Part shown: positions 1-7,786 of the stretch, one piece after another
How the letters are laid out: each line of letters opens with the position of its first letter
Position numbering within the stretch: position 1 is the first letter of the stretch
Notes under the pieces: model-generated
What the model was told of the DNA's origin: nothing
The model's database searches: none
The model's input: the letters and a program-made list of their open reading frames with translations, nothing else
Origin: Acidobacteriota bacterium
GTDB lineage: Bacteria > Acidobacteriota > Vicinamibacteria > Vicinamibacterales > SCN-69-37
Reading direction: 5' to 3'
Assembly: GCA_020853395.1 (NCBI GenBank)
Contig: JADYYY010000010.1
Span: forward strand, 62,001-126,000
Length of the DNA stretch: 64,000 nt
Made by a program: the position numbers and the translations under genes

Positions 1-2
1 GT

Positions 3-437
3 GCGGACTGCCACGGCGTCGAAATCGTCCTGGCCGCCCCTCACGCCAAGCTCAGAACGCCGGCGGACCAGACGGAAAGGCTCGTGAACGCGGTTCGCAC
101 GCCGTGGGTACACGTGCTGGCGCACCCGCGCGGCCGGATGGCCGGCTCACGACCGGGCGTCACGGCCGATTGGGATGCGGTGTTCGAGACGGCCGCCCGC
201 AGCCACGTCGCCGTCGAGCTCGACGGCGATCCCGCCCGGCAGGACCTCGACCACGCTCTCGCCGCCCGCGCTCTCGCGGCGGGCTGCACGTTCGCCCTCG
301 ACAGCGACGCCCACTCCAGCCGTCAGCTCGGCTATGCCGACACTGCCCTTGCGCACGCTCGCCTCGCTGGAATTCCCGCGGACCGCATCATCAACTGCTG
401 GCCGCTCGAACGGCTCCTCGATTGGCTGGAACGATGA
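3..437 (+). CDS. PHP domain, C-terminal part (probable PolX), truncated by window edge
   Basis: Only the last 144 codons are in the window; the frame is open to the left edge and stops at TGA 435-437. It reads like the end of the PHP domain found at the C-terminus of bacterial family X DNA polymerases: a metal-ligand HPRGR motif after VHVLA, the strand VELDGDP, the metal-binding SDAHS motif, and a closing helix RIINCWPLERLLDWLER. In PolX this domain supplies Mn-dependent 3'-5' exonuclease and phosphatase activity in base-excision or end repair. A free-standing PHP hydrolase cannot be excluded because the polymerase part lies outside. Ku starts 34 bases downstream on the same strand, which favours a repair role. 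Confidence 0.75.
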   Translation, partial: ADCHGVEIVLAAPHAKLRTPADQTERLVNAVRTPWVHVLAHPRGRMAGSRPGVTADWDAVFETAARSHVAVELDGDPARQDLDHALAARALAAGCTFALDSDAHSSRQLGYADTALAHARLAGIPADRIINCWPLERLLDWLER

Positions 438-471
438 GGGCCTGGCCCACGTTTTGCTGACGTACGCCGCC

Positions 472-1347
472 ATGGCAGCGCGCTCGAGCTGGAAGGGATC
501 GCTGAAGCTCAGCCTGGTCACGATCCCCGTCCGTGCCTACCCTGCGACGAATCCCGGCAGCGACGTCTCGTTCCATCAGCTCCATCGGAAGTGCCACACC
601 CGCATCCAGTTGAAGAAATGGTGTCCGCACTGCCATGAGGAGGTTGGAAAGGACGACATCGTGAAGGGCTACGAGTCGTCCAAGGGCCAGTACGTGATCG
701 TCGAAGAGGAGGAGATCGCGCGGCTGCGGCCCAAGTCGTCCGGGCTCGTCGACGTCTCGCACGTCGTCGATGCCGCCGCGGTCGATCCGATCTTCATCGA
801 GCGCGCGTACTACCTGGCGCCTGACGGCAAGGCGGCCGGGCCGGCGTTCGCAGTCGTTCGCGCCGGGCTCGACGGGCGCGCCGCGATCGGCCGGGTCGCG
901 CTCCACGGCCGCGAGTACCTCGTCGCCGTGACACCGCGTGAGAGCGCGCTCATCCTGTACACCCTGCGGACCGCCGGCGAGGTTCGCGACATGGACGACG
1001 TCGAAGAGCTGTCGTCCGCAGCGAAGGCTCGGCCCGAGGAAGTGAAGCTCGCGCGGCAGATTCTCGACAGCTTCGAGTCCACCGCTGATCTCTCGACGTT
1101 CGTGGACAACTACGAGGTCGCGCTGAAGCAAATGCTCCGGACGAAAGGCACGAAGGCCGTTTCGGAACCCGAAGCGCCGGCCAAGCCGGCCCGCGTCGTC
1201 AACCTCATGGATGCGCTGCGGCAGAGCCTGGAGCGCGTCAGCGCCGGCAAGAAGCCTCCCGCGGTGGCGCGGCCGAAAGCCACCACGAGCCATGCGGCCC
1301 GTCCGGCCGGAAAGCACGTGGAGCGGCGTTCGCGGCGCGCCAGTTGA
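472..1347 (+). CDS. ku: Ku protein, non-homologous end joining
   Basis: A 291-residue bacterial Ku homologue, which binds double-strand DNA ends as a homodimer and recruits LigD. The N-terminus MAARSSWKGSLKLSLVTIPV is the typical Ku beta-barrel opening, followed by the family signature DDIVKGYE. The ATG at 472 was chosen because the Ku homology begins there; the frame is open further upstream but that part is antisense-like read-through. Cys41, Cys51 and Cys54 (HRKCH and WCPHC) form a possible zinc site, as in a subset of bacterial Ku proteins. The last 40 residues are basic and disordered (KKPP, RRSRR), as in Ku C-terminal DNA-binding tails. No ligD is seen in the window. Confidence 0.93.
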   Translation: MAARSSWKGSLKLSLVTIPVRAYPATNPGSDVSFHQLHRKCHTRIQLKKWCPHCHEEVGKDDIVKGYESSKGQYVIVEEEEIARLRPKSSGLVDVSHVVDAAAVDPIFIERAYYLAPDGKAAGPAFAVVRAGLDGRAAIGRVALHGREYLVAVTPRESALILYTLRTAGEVRDMDDVEELSSAAKARPEEVKLARQILDSFESTADLSTFVDNYEVALKQMLRTKGTKAVSEPEAPAKPARVVNLMDALRQSLERVSAGKKPPAVARPKATTSHAARPAGKHVERRSRRAS

Positions 1348-1450
1348 GCGCTTTCGCCCGCACGGCTATCCGGTCGCGCGTTCGTGCGCGGTCAACCGGT
1401 CGACCATGTCGCGAAGTGCGCGCGCGTTTCGTCGCAGCTCTGGATCCCGG

Positions 1451-3238
1451 CTACTGAACGATGCGGAATGGCAGCAGACGCCGTTCGGTGTCGTCCCCGC
1501 GGCCGGCGACGACCTCGAGCACGTAGTCTCCCGGCGCCAACTGGGTCAACGCAAACGTCGTGGACATCGTCGGCGTTCCGGCGGTCACGCCATCCGTGAG
1601 GGTCAAGGTCACGGGCGTCGGCTCGCCGGTACGTCTGAGCAGGCGCGCGGTGCGGCGATCGGCAGGCTGTACGACCGCCCATTCGACGAAGAGCCGTTCG
1701 GACCGCGAGAACTGGTACTCGGCGGTGGGTTGCAGGGGCGAGCGCGCCGATCCCTGCCCACGCCACACGCGGGCGGCACCGAGCCACGCCCCGCCCGTCG
1801 ACGCCTGGGCGGCGTCCTCGAGCACTGCGCCCTCCGCCCGGATCTTCACGGCGGCACGGAACGGACCGCGGCTCGCCGGGAGGGGCTGGCCGGCGGCATC
1901 GTTCAGCGGAATGCCGACCATCACGGCCCTCGTGCCCTTCTCGATGCGGCCGGCCGCGGTGCCGACGAGGGCGCCGGCGCTGTCCGTAACCGCGACGTCC
2001 ACGTCCGCGCCGGCCGTCCACTTCGCCGCGTATTCCCGCGACGAGATCTCGGCGACGACCGCAACGAAGCCGCGCTGCGCCGAGGCGCTCACGAACGTTC
2101 GCCGGCTCTCGAGCGCACGGCCGAGGGCGGTCACGGCGGCATCGACCGGCGCGTCGAAAGCCGGCGCTTCACCCTTGACCATGTCGGGCGGACCGGGCGC
2201 GACGTACGACCGCCGGAAGCGCAGGCTGACGCCGCCACGGCGCACCTTGACGTCGAGCTTGTGCGGCTTGCCATCGCGCGGCGCGGCCGGCTCGAACCCG
2301 ATGAGATAGTAGGAAGCGTTCTCCGCAAGGACCTGGCGCACGCCACTCTCGAGCTGCGCGTAGCCGATCGCGCGGCCGCCCGTGTTCTCGGCGAGCGCCA
2401 GCAGCGTGCCCTGTCCGCTGCGGTCGACCGGGCCGCCGACGTCGAAGCCGAAGATGCCGATGCCCGCCGCCTGCGCCGCGCGGATGAGATCTTCGAGCCG
2501 ATCGGCCGTCGAGGAGAGCCAGCGCCGCGCGAAGTCCACCTCCGGCGGCAGGCCCACGTACACCACCACCTTCTTCTGCTGCGGCATTTGGTCCATGTAG
2601 CCGATCACCTGTCGCAGCGTTGCGATCATGCCGACGCGGCCGCGCGCCGTCTGCATCAGCGCCATCGCCTCGGCTTCCCCGGGAGGACGGAACTGCTCGA
2701 TGGCGGCCGTCAGCTTCGACGACATGTTCGTGAAATCGGGGTAGCCTCGCAGGTCCCGCGTCAGCACGACCGCGCCGAAGTCCTTCGGACCGAGCGACTG
2801 CACGATCTGCCGGGCGACCTTCTTGGCCTCGGGGATGTAGATCGAATTGCCGGCCGGCGTGCTCGCGTTGCCGAACGGCAGCCCGAAGTCGTCCAACACG
2901 ATCGCGACGAGGCGGCGGTCGGCGAACTGCGGCGCGCTCAGATCGGGCGCCGCGATCTCGTCCGCCATCACGATCGGCCCATCGCGCGCCGGGACCTCGA
3001 CTTCCGAGAACTGCACGATGCGCTGGGGCGTCCCGTCCTCGAGAAGCGTGAAGTCATCGGCCGACAGGCCACGGACCGGCTGCCGATTGCGGTCCACCAC
3101 GGCGATGCCGAGCTCGATCAGCTCGACGCCGCTCCGGAACACCGGAGGACGCTGCTCGCCCTGCGCCAGAGCGATCGTGGCGCCCGCGGCCGCCAGCCCG
3201 ATCGCGGCCCACGACGTCGAACGGCGCGGCATCGGCAT
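1451..3238 (-). CDS. Secreted VWFA-related Acidobacterial domain protein
   Basis: 595 residues. An N-terminal hydrophobic stretch (about residues 10-25, ending ALAQG) looks like a signal peptide, so the product is probably exported. Residues about 35-85 (GVELIELGIAVVDRNRQPV, then DDFTLLEDGTPQRI) are the opening of the VWFA-related domain (TIGR03436) that is abundant in Acidobacteriota. The MIDAS site is degenerate: the expected DxSxS is DDFGL at residues 116-120, so classical metal-dependent ligand binding is unlikely. Function unknown. ATG codons at 3238 and 3232 are both possible starts behind GGAAGG. It follows panD by 7 bases and is probably the last gene of the glcDEF-panD operon. Confidence 0.85.
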   Translation of the reverse strand: MPMPRRSTSWAAIGLAAAGATIALAQGEQRPPVFRSGVELIELGIAVVDRNRQPVRGLSADDFTLLEDGTPQRIVQFSEVEVPARDGPIVMADEIAAPDLSAPQFADRRLVAIVLDDFGLPFGNASTPAGNSIYIPEAKKVARQIVQSLGPKDFGAVVLTRDLRGYPDFTNMSSKLTAAIEQFRPPGEAEAMALMQTARGRVGMIATLRQVIGYMDQMPQQKKVVVYVGLPPEVDFARRWLSSTADRLEDLIRAAQAAGIGIFGFDVGGPVDRSGQGTLLALAENTGGRAIGYAQLESGVRQVLAENASYYLIGFEPAAPRDGKPHKLDVKVRRGGVSLRFRRSYVAPGPPDMVKGEAPAFDAPVDAAVTALGRALESRRTFVSASAQRGFVAVVAEISSREYAAKWTAGADVDVAVTDSAGALVGTAAGRIEKGTRAVMVGIPLNDAAGQPLPASRGPFRAAVKIRAEGAVLEDAAQASTGGAWLGAARVWRGQGSARSPLQPTAEYQFSRSERLFVEWAVVQPADRRTARLLRRTGEPTPVTLTLTDGVTAGTPTMSTTFALTQLAPGDYVLEVVAGRGDDTERRLLPFRIVQ

Positions 3239-3245
3239 CCCTTCC

Positions 3246-3641
3246 CTACCGCGGCGAGGGCACCTCGATCAGATCCTCGGCCGCCGCGGTACCCTCGAGG
3301 TAGCGCACGAAGCGGTTCTGATCGTTCACGACGATCATCTGCGGGTCGACCGGCTCATCGGTCAAACAGAACGCGGCGACGATGATCCGGTCGCCGGGAC
3401 TGAAATGGTGCGCGGCCGCACCGTTGACGATGACGGCGCCGGAGCCGGCGGCGAGCGGGATCGCGTACGTCTCGATCCGCCGGCCGTTGTTGACGTTCCA
3501 GACGGCCACCTGCTCGCCGCGCACGATGCCGGTCAGGTCCATGAGCGTGGCGTCGATGCCGATGCTCCCCACGTAGTCCAGGTCCGCGGCCGTGACGATC
3601 GCGTGATGGATCTTGGACTCGCAGATGACCCGCAGCTTCAT
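3246..3641 (-). CDS. panD: Aspartate 1-decarboxylase proenzyme
   Basis: 131 residues, the normal PanD length. The enzyme converts L-aspartate to beta-alanine for pantothenate and CoA synthesis and self-cleaves to make a pyruvoyl group. The cleavage site is Gly25-Ser26 in ADLDYVGSIGID; Lys10, Arg55 (NNGRRIETYA) and Tyr59 match the known active-site residues, and the GAAAHH segment is conserved. ATG 3641 gives the canonical MKLRV start; ATG 3650 three codons upstream is possible. It lies 13 bases after glcF and 7 before the VWFA gene, so beta-alanine supply appears co-transcribed with glycolate oxidation. No other pan genes are nearby. Confidence 0.95.
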   Translation of the reverse strand: MKLRVICESKIHHAIVTAADLDYVGSIGIDATLMDLTGIVRGEQVAVWNVNNGRRIETYAIPLAAGSGAVIVNGAAAHHFSPGDRIIVAAFCLTDEPVDPQMIVVNDQNRFVRYLEGTAAAEDLIEVPSPR

Positions 3642-3654
3642 ACCAGCCATTGTC

Positions 3655-4998
3655 CTACGGGACGCGCGCGACGCCACCCGGCGATGACGCGTCGAGCCGA
3701 TCGCCTCGTATCGACGCCGCGAGGATCTCGATCGGATGCAGCACGGGGACCTTCGCGCCCAGGCTCGCGCAGGCGCCGCCGATCTGCATCGTGCAGCCGG
3801 GATTCGCCGTCGCCACGGCGTCCGGCGCCAGCGTCTGGATCTGCTGGCCCTTCCGGCGTCCGAGGTCCTCGGCCGCCCGCGGCTGGACGAGATTGTAGAT
3901 GCCGGCGCTGCCACAGCAGATCTCGGGTTCCGGCAGCTCGAGCAGCTCGATGCCGGGAATCGACCGCAGCAGATCCCGCGGCTCGGCCCGGATCCCCTGC
4001 GCGTGCGCGAGGTGGCAGGCGTCGTGATACGCGACCCTCGCGGCGATCGGATGGCGCGCGGCGCGCGGCGGCCCCAGCTCCCCAACGAGCTCGGAGACGT
4101 CGCGCACCTTCGCCGCGAAGGCACGCGCGCGCACGGTCCACGTCGCATCACCCTCGAACAGCTCGCCGTACTCCTTCATCGACGACCCGCAGCCGGCCGC
4201 GTTGACGACGATGCGGTCGACGCCGGCTTGCTCGAACGTCTCGATGGTGCGGCGGGCGAACGCGCGCGCCTCCTCGAGCCGTCCCGCGTGGCGCGAGAGC
4301 GCACCACAGCATCCCTGCCCCGCTGGCGCGAGAACGGTGCACCCCTCGGCGGAGAGGACGTCGAGCGTCGCGCGATGGACCTGCGGAAACACGACACGCT
4401 GCACGCACCCGGTGAGCAACCCGACCGTGAGCCTCGGGCTCCCCGCGGCGGCCGTGCGTTCCGGGATCGCGCCCGTGATGCCGCTCCACGTGACGCTCGG
4501 GGCCAGCCGCAGGATCGCCGACACACGTGCCGGCAGCCACCGGATCTGGCCGATCGCCCGCACGAGGCCACCAGCCACAACGAGCGGCGCGAGCAGCAGG
4601 CGCATCACGCCGGGATACGGCAGCGTGCGGAACAGCGCGCCTCGAAACAACCGATCTGCCGTGCCGCGCTCGTAGTGCCGCTCGATCTGGGCGCGCGTGC
4701 GTTCGATGAGCGGGCCGTACTGCACGCCCGACGGGCAGGCGGTGACGCACGATAGACACCCGAGACACGCGTCGAAGTGTCCGACCATCGTGTTCGACAG
4801 CGTCGCGCGCCCGTCGAGCGCGCTCCGCATCAGGTAGACGCGTCCTCGCGGCGAGTCCATCTCCTCGCCCCACAAGACGTAGGTCGGACAGGTCGGCAGG
4901 CAGAACCCGCAGTGCACGCACGTGTCGAGCAGCTCGCGCGGAGGCGTGTCGACGCCGTGAAATGCCGGCCGCCCGACCGGCGCGGTCGTCGTTGCCAT
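3655..4998 (-). CDS. glcF: Glycolate oxidase iron-sulfur subunit
   Basis: 447 residues. Two 4Fe-4S ferredoxin motifs lie near the N-terminus (CVHCGFCLPTCP and CLGCLSCVTACP). Two C-terminal CCG domains follow, each with a cysteine pair (CCGALSRHAG and CCGSAGIYNL). This is the GlcF architecture: it carries electrons from the flavin subunits GlcD and GlcE to the quinone pool during oxidation of glycolate to glyoxylate. Start ATG 4998 overlaps the glcE stop by one base (TGATG), indicating translational coupling. The family also includes lactate and glycerol-3-phosphate dehydrogenase subunits, but the glcDEF order settles the assignment. Confidence 0.93.
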   Translation of the reverse strand: MATTTAPVGRPAFHGVDTPPRELLDTCVHCGFCLPTCPTYVLWGEEMDSPRGRVYLMRSALDGRATLSNTMVGHFDACLGCLSCVTACPSGVQYGPLIERTRAQIERHYERGTADRLFRGALFRTLPYPGVMRLLLAPLVVAGGLVRAIGQIRWLPARVSAILRLAPSVTWSGITGAIPERTAAAGSPRLTVGLLTGCVQRVVFPQVHRATLDVLSAEGCTVLAPAGQGCCGALSRHAGRLEEARAFARRTIETFEQAGVDRIVVNAAGCGSSMKEYGELFEGDATWTVRARAFAAKVRDVSELVGELGPPRAARHPIAARVAYHDACHLAHAQGIRAEPRDLLRSIPGIELLELPEPEICCGSAGIYNLVQPRAAEDLGRRKGQQIQTLAPDAVATANPGCTMQIGGACASLGAKVPVLHPIEILAASIRGDRLDASSPGGVARVP

Positions 4999-6278
4999 CA
5001 GATGGGCCCTCGCCCGGCATTCAGCACGCCGGCGGGATCGAGCGACTGCTTCAACAGCCGGCTCACCGCCGCGGTGCCGTCCGAGAGACCCCAGACGTCC
5101 ACGGCACGCCGTACTTCGGCGGACGCGTGCACGAGCACGACGTTGCCGACGACCGCGCGGCGTTCGCGCAGCATGGCGATCGCACTTGGAATGCTGGCCC
5201 CCTCGCCGGCCAGCCGCAAAAGGCCCACTCCAAGCGCCGCACGTCCGGTCAAATGCACATCGTCGAATCGCTGGCCGGCCAACTCCTCGAGCAGCGCCAG
5301 GACCGCCGCCAGATCGTTCGGCATCCAGCTCAGCTTCACGACGGTCCCGTCATCGCGCCACACCTGCTCCGCGTGCTCTCGCCACCATCGATCGTCGTCG
5401 TCGCCGCTGAGCTGGCGCGCGTCCACGGGCGCCCACGCGTCGGCCAGCCGCACGGCGGAAGCGATCTGCGCGTCGACGGGCACCGCCATGCCGGCCATGC
5501 GCACGATCAGCCGATGCGTCGCGTGGCCCGCCCTCACTCGCGTCTCGACGTCGAGCGCGACGGGATCGAGCTGGCTCGCGGCAAGCTCGGCGGCTGCGGC
5601 CGCGATCGACTCGCGCGTCCCAAACGTCAACAGCAGCGTGGTCGCTGCCGCCGGCACCGGCGACAGCTTGAAGGCGGCGCCGACGATGACGGCGAGGCTG
5701 CCGAAGGATCCGGCGACGAGCCGGCCGAGGTCGTACCCGGCGACGTTCTTCACGACGCTGCCGCCAGCCGACGCGATGCGGCCGTCGGCAGTTGCGATCC
5801 GGATGCCGATGAGGACGTCGCGCGGCGCCCCGTAGCGATGCCGGAGTGGCCCGCTCTCGTTCGTCGCCACGACGCCGCCGATCGTCGCGGCCTCGCCGCG
5901 GGCGTCGAGCGGCAGCCACTGACGATGGCGCGCCAGCTCGGAGTTGAGATCGGCGATCCGCATCCCCGCTTCGACCGCGACCGTCAGATCGCCCGGTTCG
6001 TACCTCGTGAGCCTGTTGAGCGCGCGCGTGGAGAGCAGGACGTCCACGCGCTCGGGCGGCCGGCCCCAGGACAACTTCGTGCCGCCGCCGCGGGCCAGGA
6101 CGGATCGCCGTTCGCGCGCGCACCACGAGAGCACCTCGCCGACCGCTTCGGCGGTGGCCGGCTCGACGACGACCGACGGCCGGATGCCGTCCACCAGATC
6201 CGCCGGCGCCGGATCGCGCACGCACGCCGGCCCGACGATCTGCGCGAGATCGATCACGGACGCGGCCGCGGAGCGCAT
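4998..6278 (-). CDS. glcE: Glycolate oxidase FAD-binding subunit GlcE
   Basis: 426 residues, a PCMH-type FAD-binding protein. The FAD-binding motif is RGGGTKLSWG, followed by VEAGMRIADLNSEL and the second signature ATIGGVVATN; the C-terminal DPAGVLNAGRG is the usual end of this flavoprotein family. It is shorter than GlcD and lacks the cysteine motifs of GlcF, which is diagnostic for GlcE. Start ATG 6278 overlaps the glcD stop by one base (TGATG); an upstream in-frame ATG at 6347 lies inside glcD and is less likely. It acts with GlcD and GlcF in membrane-associated glycolate dehydrogenase. Confidence 0.92.
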   Translation of the reverse strand: MRSAAASVIDLAQIVGPACVRDPAPADLVDGIRPSVVVEPATAEAVGEVLSWCARERRSVLARGGGTKLSWGRPPERVDVLLSTRALNRLTRYEPGDLTVAVEAGMRIADLNSELARHRQWLPLDARGEAATIGGVVATNESGPLRHRYGAPRDVLIGIRIATADGRIASAGGSVVKNVAGYDLGRLVAGSFGSLAVIVGAAFKLSPVPAAATTLLLTFGTRESIAAAAAELAASQLDPVALDVETRVRAGHATHRLIVRMAGMAVPVDAQIASAVRLADAWAPVDARQLSGDDDDRWWREHAEQVWRDDGTVVKLSWMPNDLAAVLALLEELAGQRFDDVHLTGRAALGVGLLRLAGEGASIPSAIAMLRERRAVVGNVVLVHASAEVRRAVDVWGLSDGTAAVSRLLKQSLDPAGVLNAGRGPI

Positions 6279-7786
6279 CAGAAGCGCTCCGCCAGGCCGG
6301 CGGCTTCGACCGGGTGCTGCTTGTAGGGGCCCGGCACTTCGCCGCACAGCCTCGGCGTCGGCAGGACCTTGCCAGGATTGCAGATGTCCGTCGGGTCGAG
6401 CGCGCGCCGCACGTCGCGCATCACCGCGAGATCGATCGCACTGAACATCTTCGGCATCGAGTCACGCTTGTCGCACCCGACGCCGTGTTCGCCGGTGATC
6501 GACCCGCCGGCTTCGACGCAGTAGCCGAGGATCTCCGCGGCGACCTCGGCAGCGCGCTGCGACTGGCCCGGAATGCGCTCGTCGTAGCAGATGAGCGGGT
6601 GCAGGTTGCCGTCGCCCGCATGGAAGACGTTGCCGATCCTCAGGCCGGAGCGCACCTCCAGGTCGCGGATCCGGCCGAGCACGTGCGGGAGCTTCGTCCG
6701 GGGCACGACCCCGTCCTGCACGTAGTAGTTCGGCGAGATGCGGCCCATCGCGGCGAACGCCGCCTTGCGGCCCTTCCAGATGCGGGCGCGCTGCGCTTCG
6801 TGCTCCGCCACCTCGACGGCGCTCGCCCCGAGCGATCGGAAGATGCCCAGCACGACGTCGGAGAGCGCCCGTACTTCCGGGGCTGGGCCGTCGAGCTCGA
6901 CGATCAGCACCGTGTTGGCTTTTGGAAAGTTCGGATGGACGGCCGCTTCGGCCGCCTCGATGGCCAGCGCGTCCATCATCTCGATCGCGCCCGGCACGAT
7001 GCCGGCCGCGATGATCTCGGACACCGCCTGCCCGCCCGCTTCGATCGTGTCGAACGCCGCGAGGAACGTCTGCACCGCCTCGGGCTTCCGCACGATCCGC
7101 ACCACGGCTTTCGTCGCGATGCCGAGCGTCCCTTCGGAGCCGACGACGAGCCCGAGCAGATCCGGACCAGGCGCGTCGAGCCGGCGATCGCCGATCGTGA
7201 CCAGCTCGCCGTCCGGCAGCACGAGCTCGAGCGCGAGCACGTGGTGCACGGTGAAGCCATACTTGAGGCAGTGCGCGCCACCCGAGTTCTCCGCGATGTT
7301 CCCGCCGATCGAGCACACCTGCTGGCTCGACGGGTCCGGCGCGTAGTAGTAGCCGTAGGGCGCGACGTGCTTCGAGATCGACAGATTGGTCACGCCAGGC
7401 TCGACGGTCACGCGCCGGTTCGGGATGTCGATGTCGAGCACGCGGTTCAAGCGGCTGAGGCCGATGACCACACCGCCCGGCACCGGCAGCGCGCCACCCG
7501 ACAGCCCGGTGCCGTGGCCGCGTGCGACGAACGGCAGCCCTTCGCGATGACAGAATCGGACGACGGCCTGGACCTCTGCGGCGCTCGACGGCAGCACGAC
7601 GGCCGCGGGCGAGGCGCGAAGGTGTTCGAGCGCATCGCACTCGTAGGCGAGCAGGGCGGGCGGCGTCGACAGCACCGACCCCGGCGCGCACAGGCGCTCG
7701 AGCTCCGCAATCTGACGTGAGTCCAGAGTGGTACCCGTGAGTCCGCGAACTTCAGGGAGTATATCGTGGGCCCGCGCGGCCGGCAT
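6278..7786 (-). CDS. glcD: Glycolate oxidase FAD-linked subunit GlcD
   Basis: 502 residues. N-terminal PCMH FAD-binding domain (ARGHGTGLSGGALPVPGG, then CSIGGNIAENSGG) and C-terminal FAD-oxidase_C domain with NVFHAGDGNLHP and the catalytic-region motif SITGEHGVGCDKR, ending DPTDICNPGKVLP. It oxidises glycolate to glyoxylate. The start is uncertain: ATG 7786 is the only ordinary start before the conserved region, and it makes the gene overlap the divergent glycosyltransferase by about 50-59 bases. First gene of the glcDEF-panD-VWFA operon; its promoter must lie inside or beside the divergent gene. Confidence 0.92.
   Translation of the reverse strand: MPAARAHDILPEVRGLTGTTLDSRQIAELERLCAPGSVLSTPPALLAYECDALEHLRASPAAVVLPSSAAEVQAVVRFCHREGLPFVARGHGTGLSGGALPVPGGVVIGLSRLNRVLDIDIPNRRVTVEPGVTNLSISKHVAPYGYYYAPDPSSQQVCSIGGNIAENSGGAHCLKYGFTVHHVLALELVLPDGELVTIGDRRLDAPGPDLLGLVVGSEGTLGIATKAVVRIVRKPEAVQTFLAAFDTIEAGGQAVSEIIAAGIVPGAIEMMDALAIEAAEAAVHPNFPKANTVLIVELDGPAPEVRALSDVVLGIFRSLGASAVEVAEHEAQRARIWKGRKAAFAAMGRISPNYYVQDGVVPRTKLPHVLGRIRDLEVRSGLRIGNVFHAGDGNLHPLICYDERIPGQSQRAAEVAAEILGYCVEAGGSITGEHGVGCDKRDSMPKMFSAIDLAVMRDVRRALDPTDICNPGKVLPTPRLCGEVPGPYKQHPVEAAGLAERF

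Noticed and set aside
1211-3385. 724-codon open frame opposite the VWFA gene
   Set aside because: Antisense shadow of a GC-rich gene; Arg/Pro-rich composition and no family similarity.
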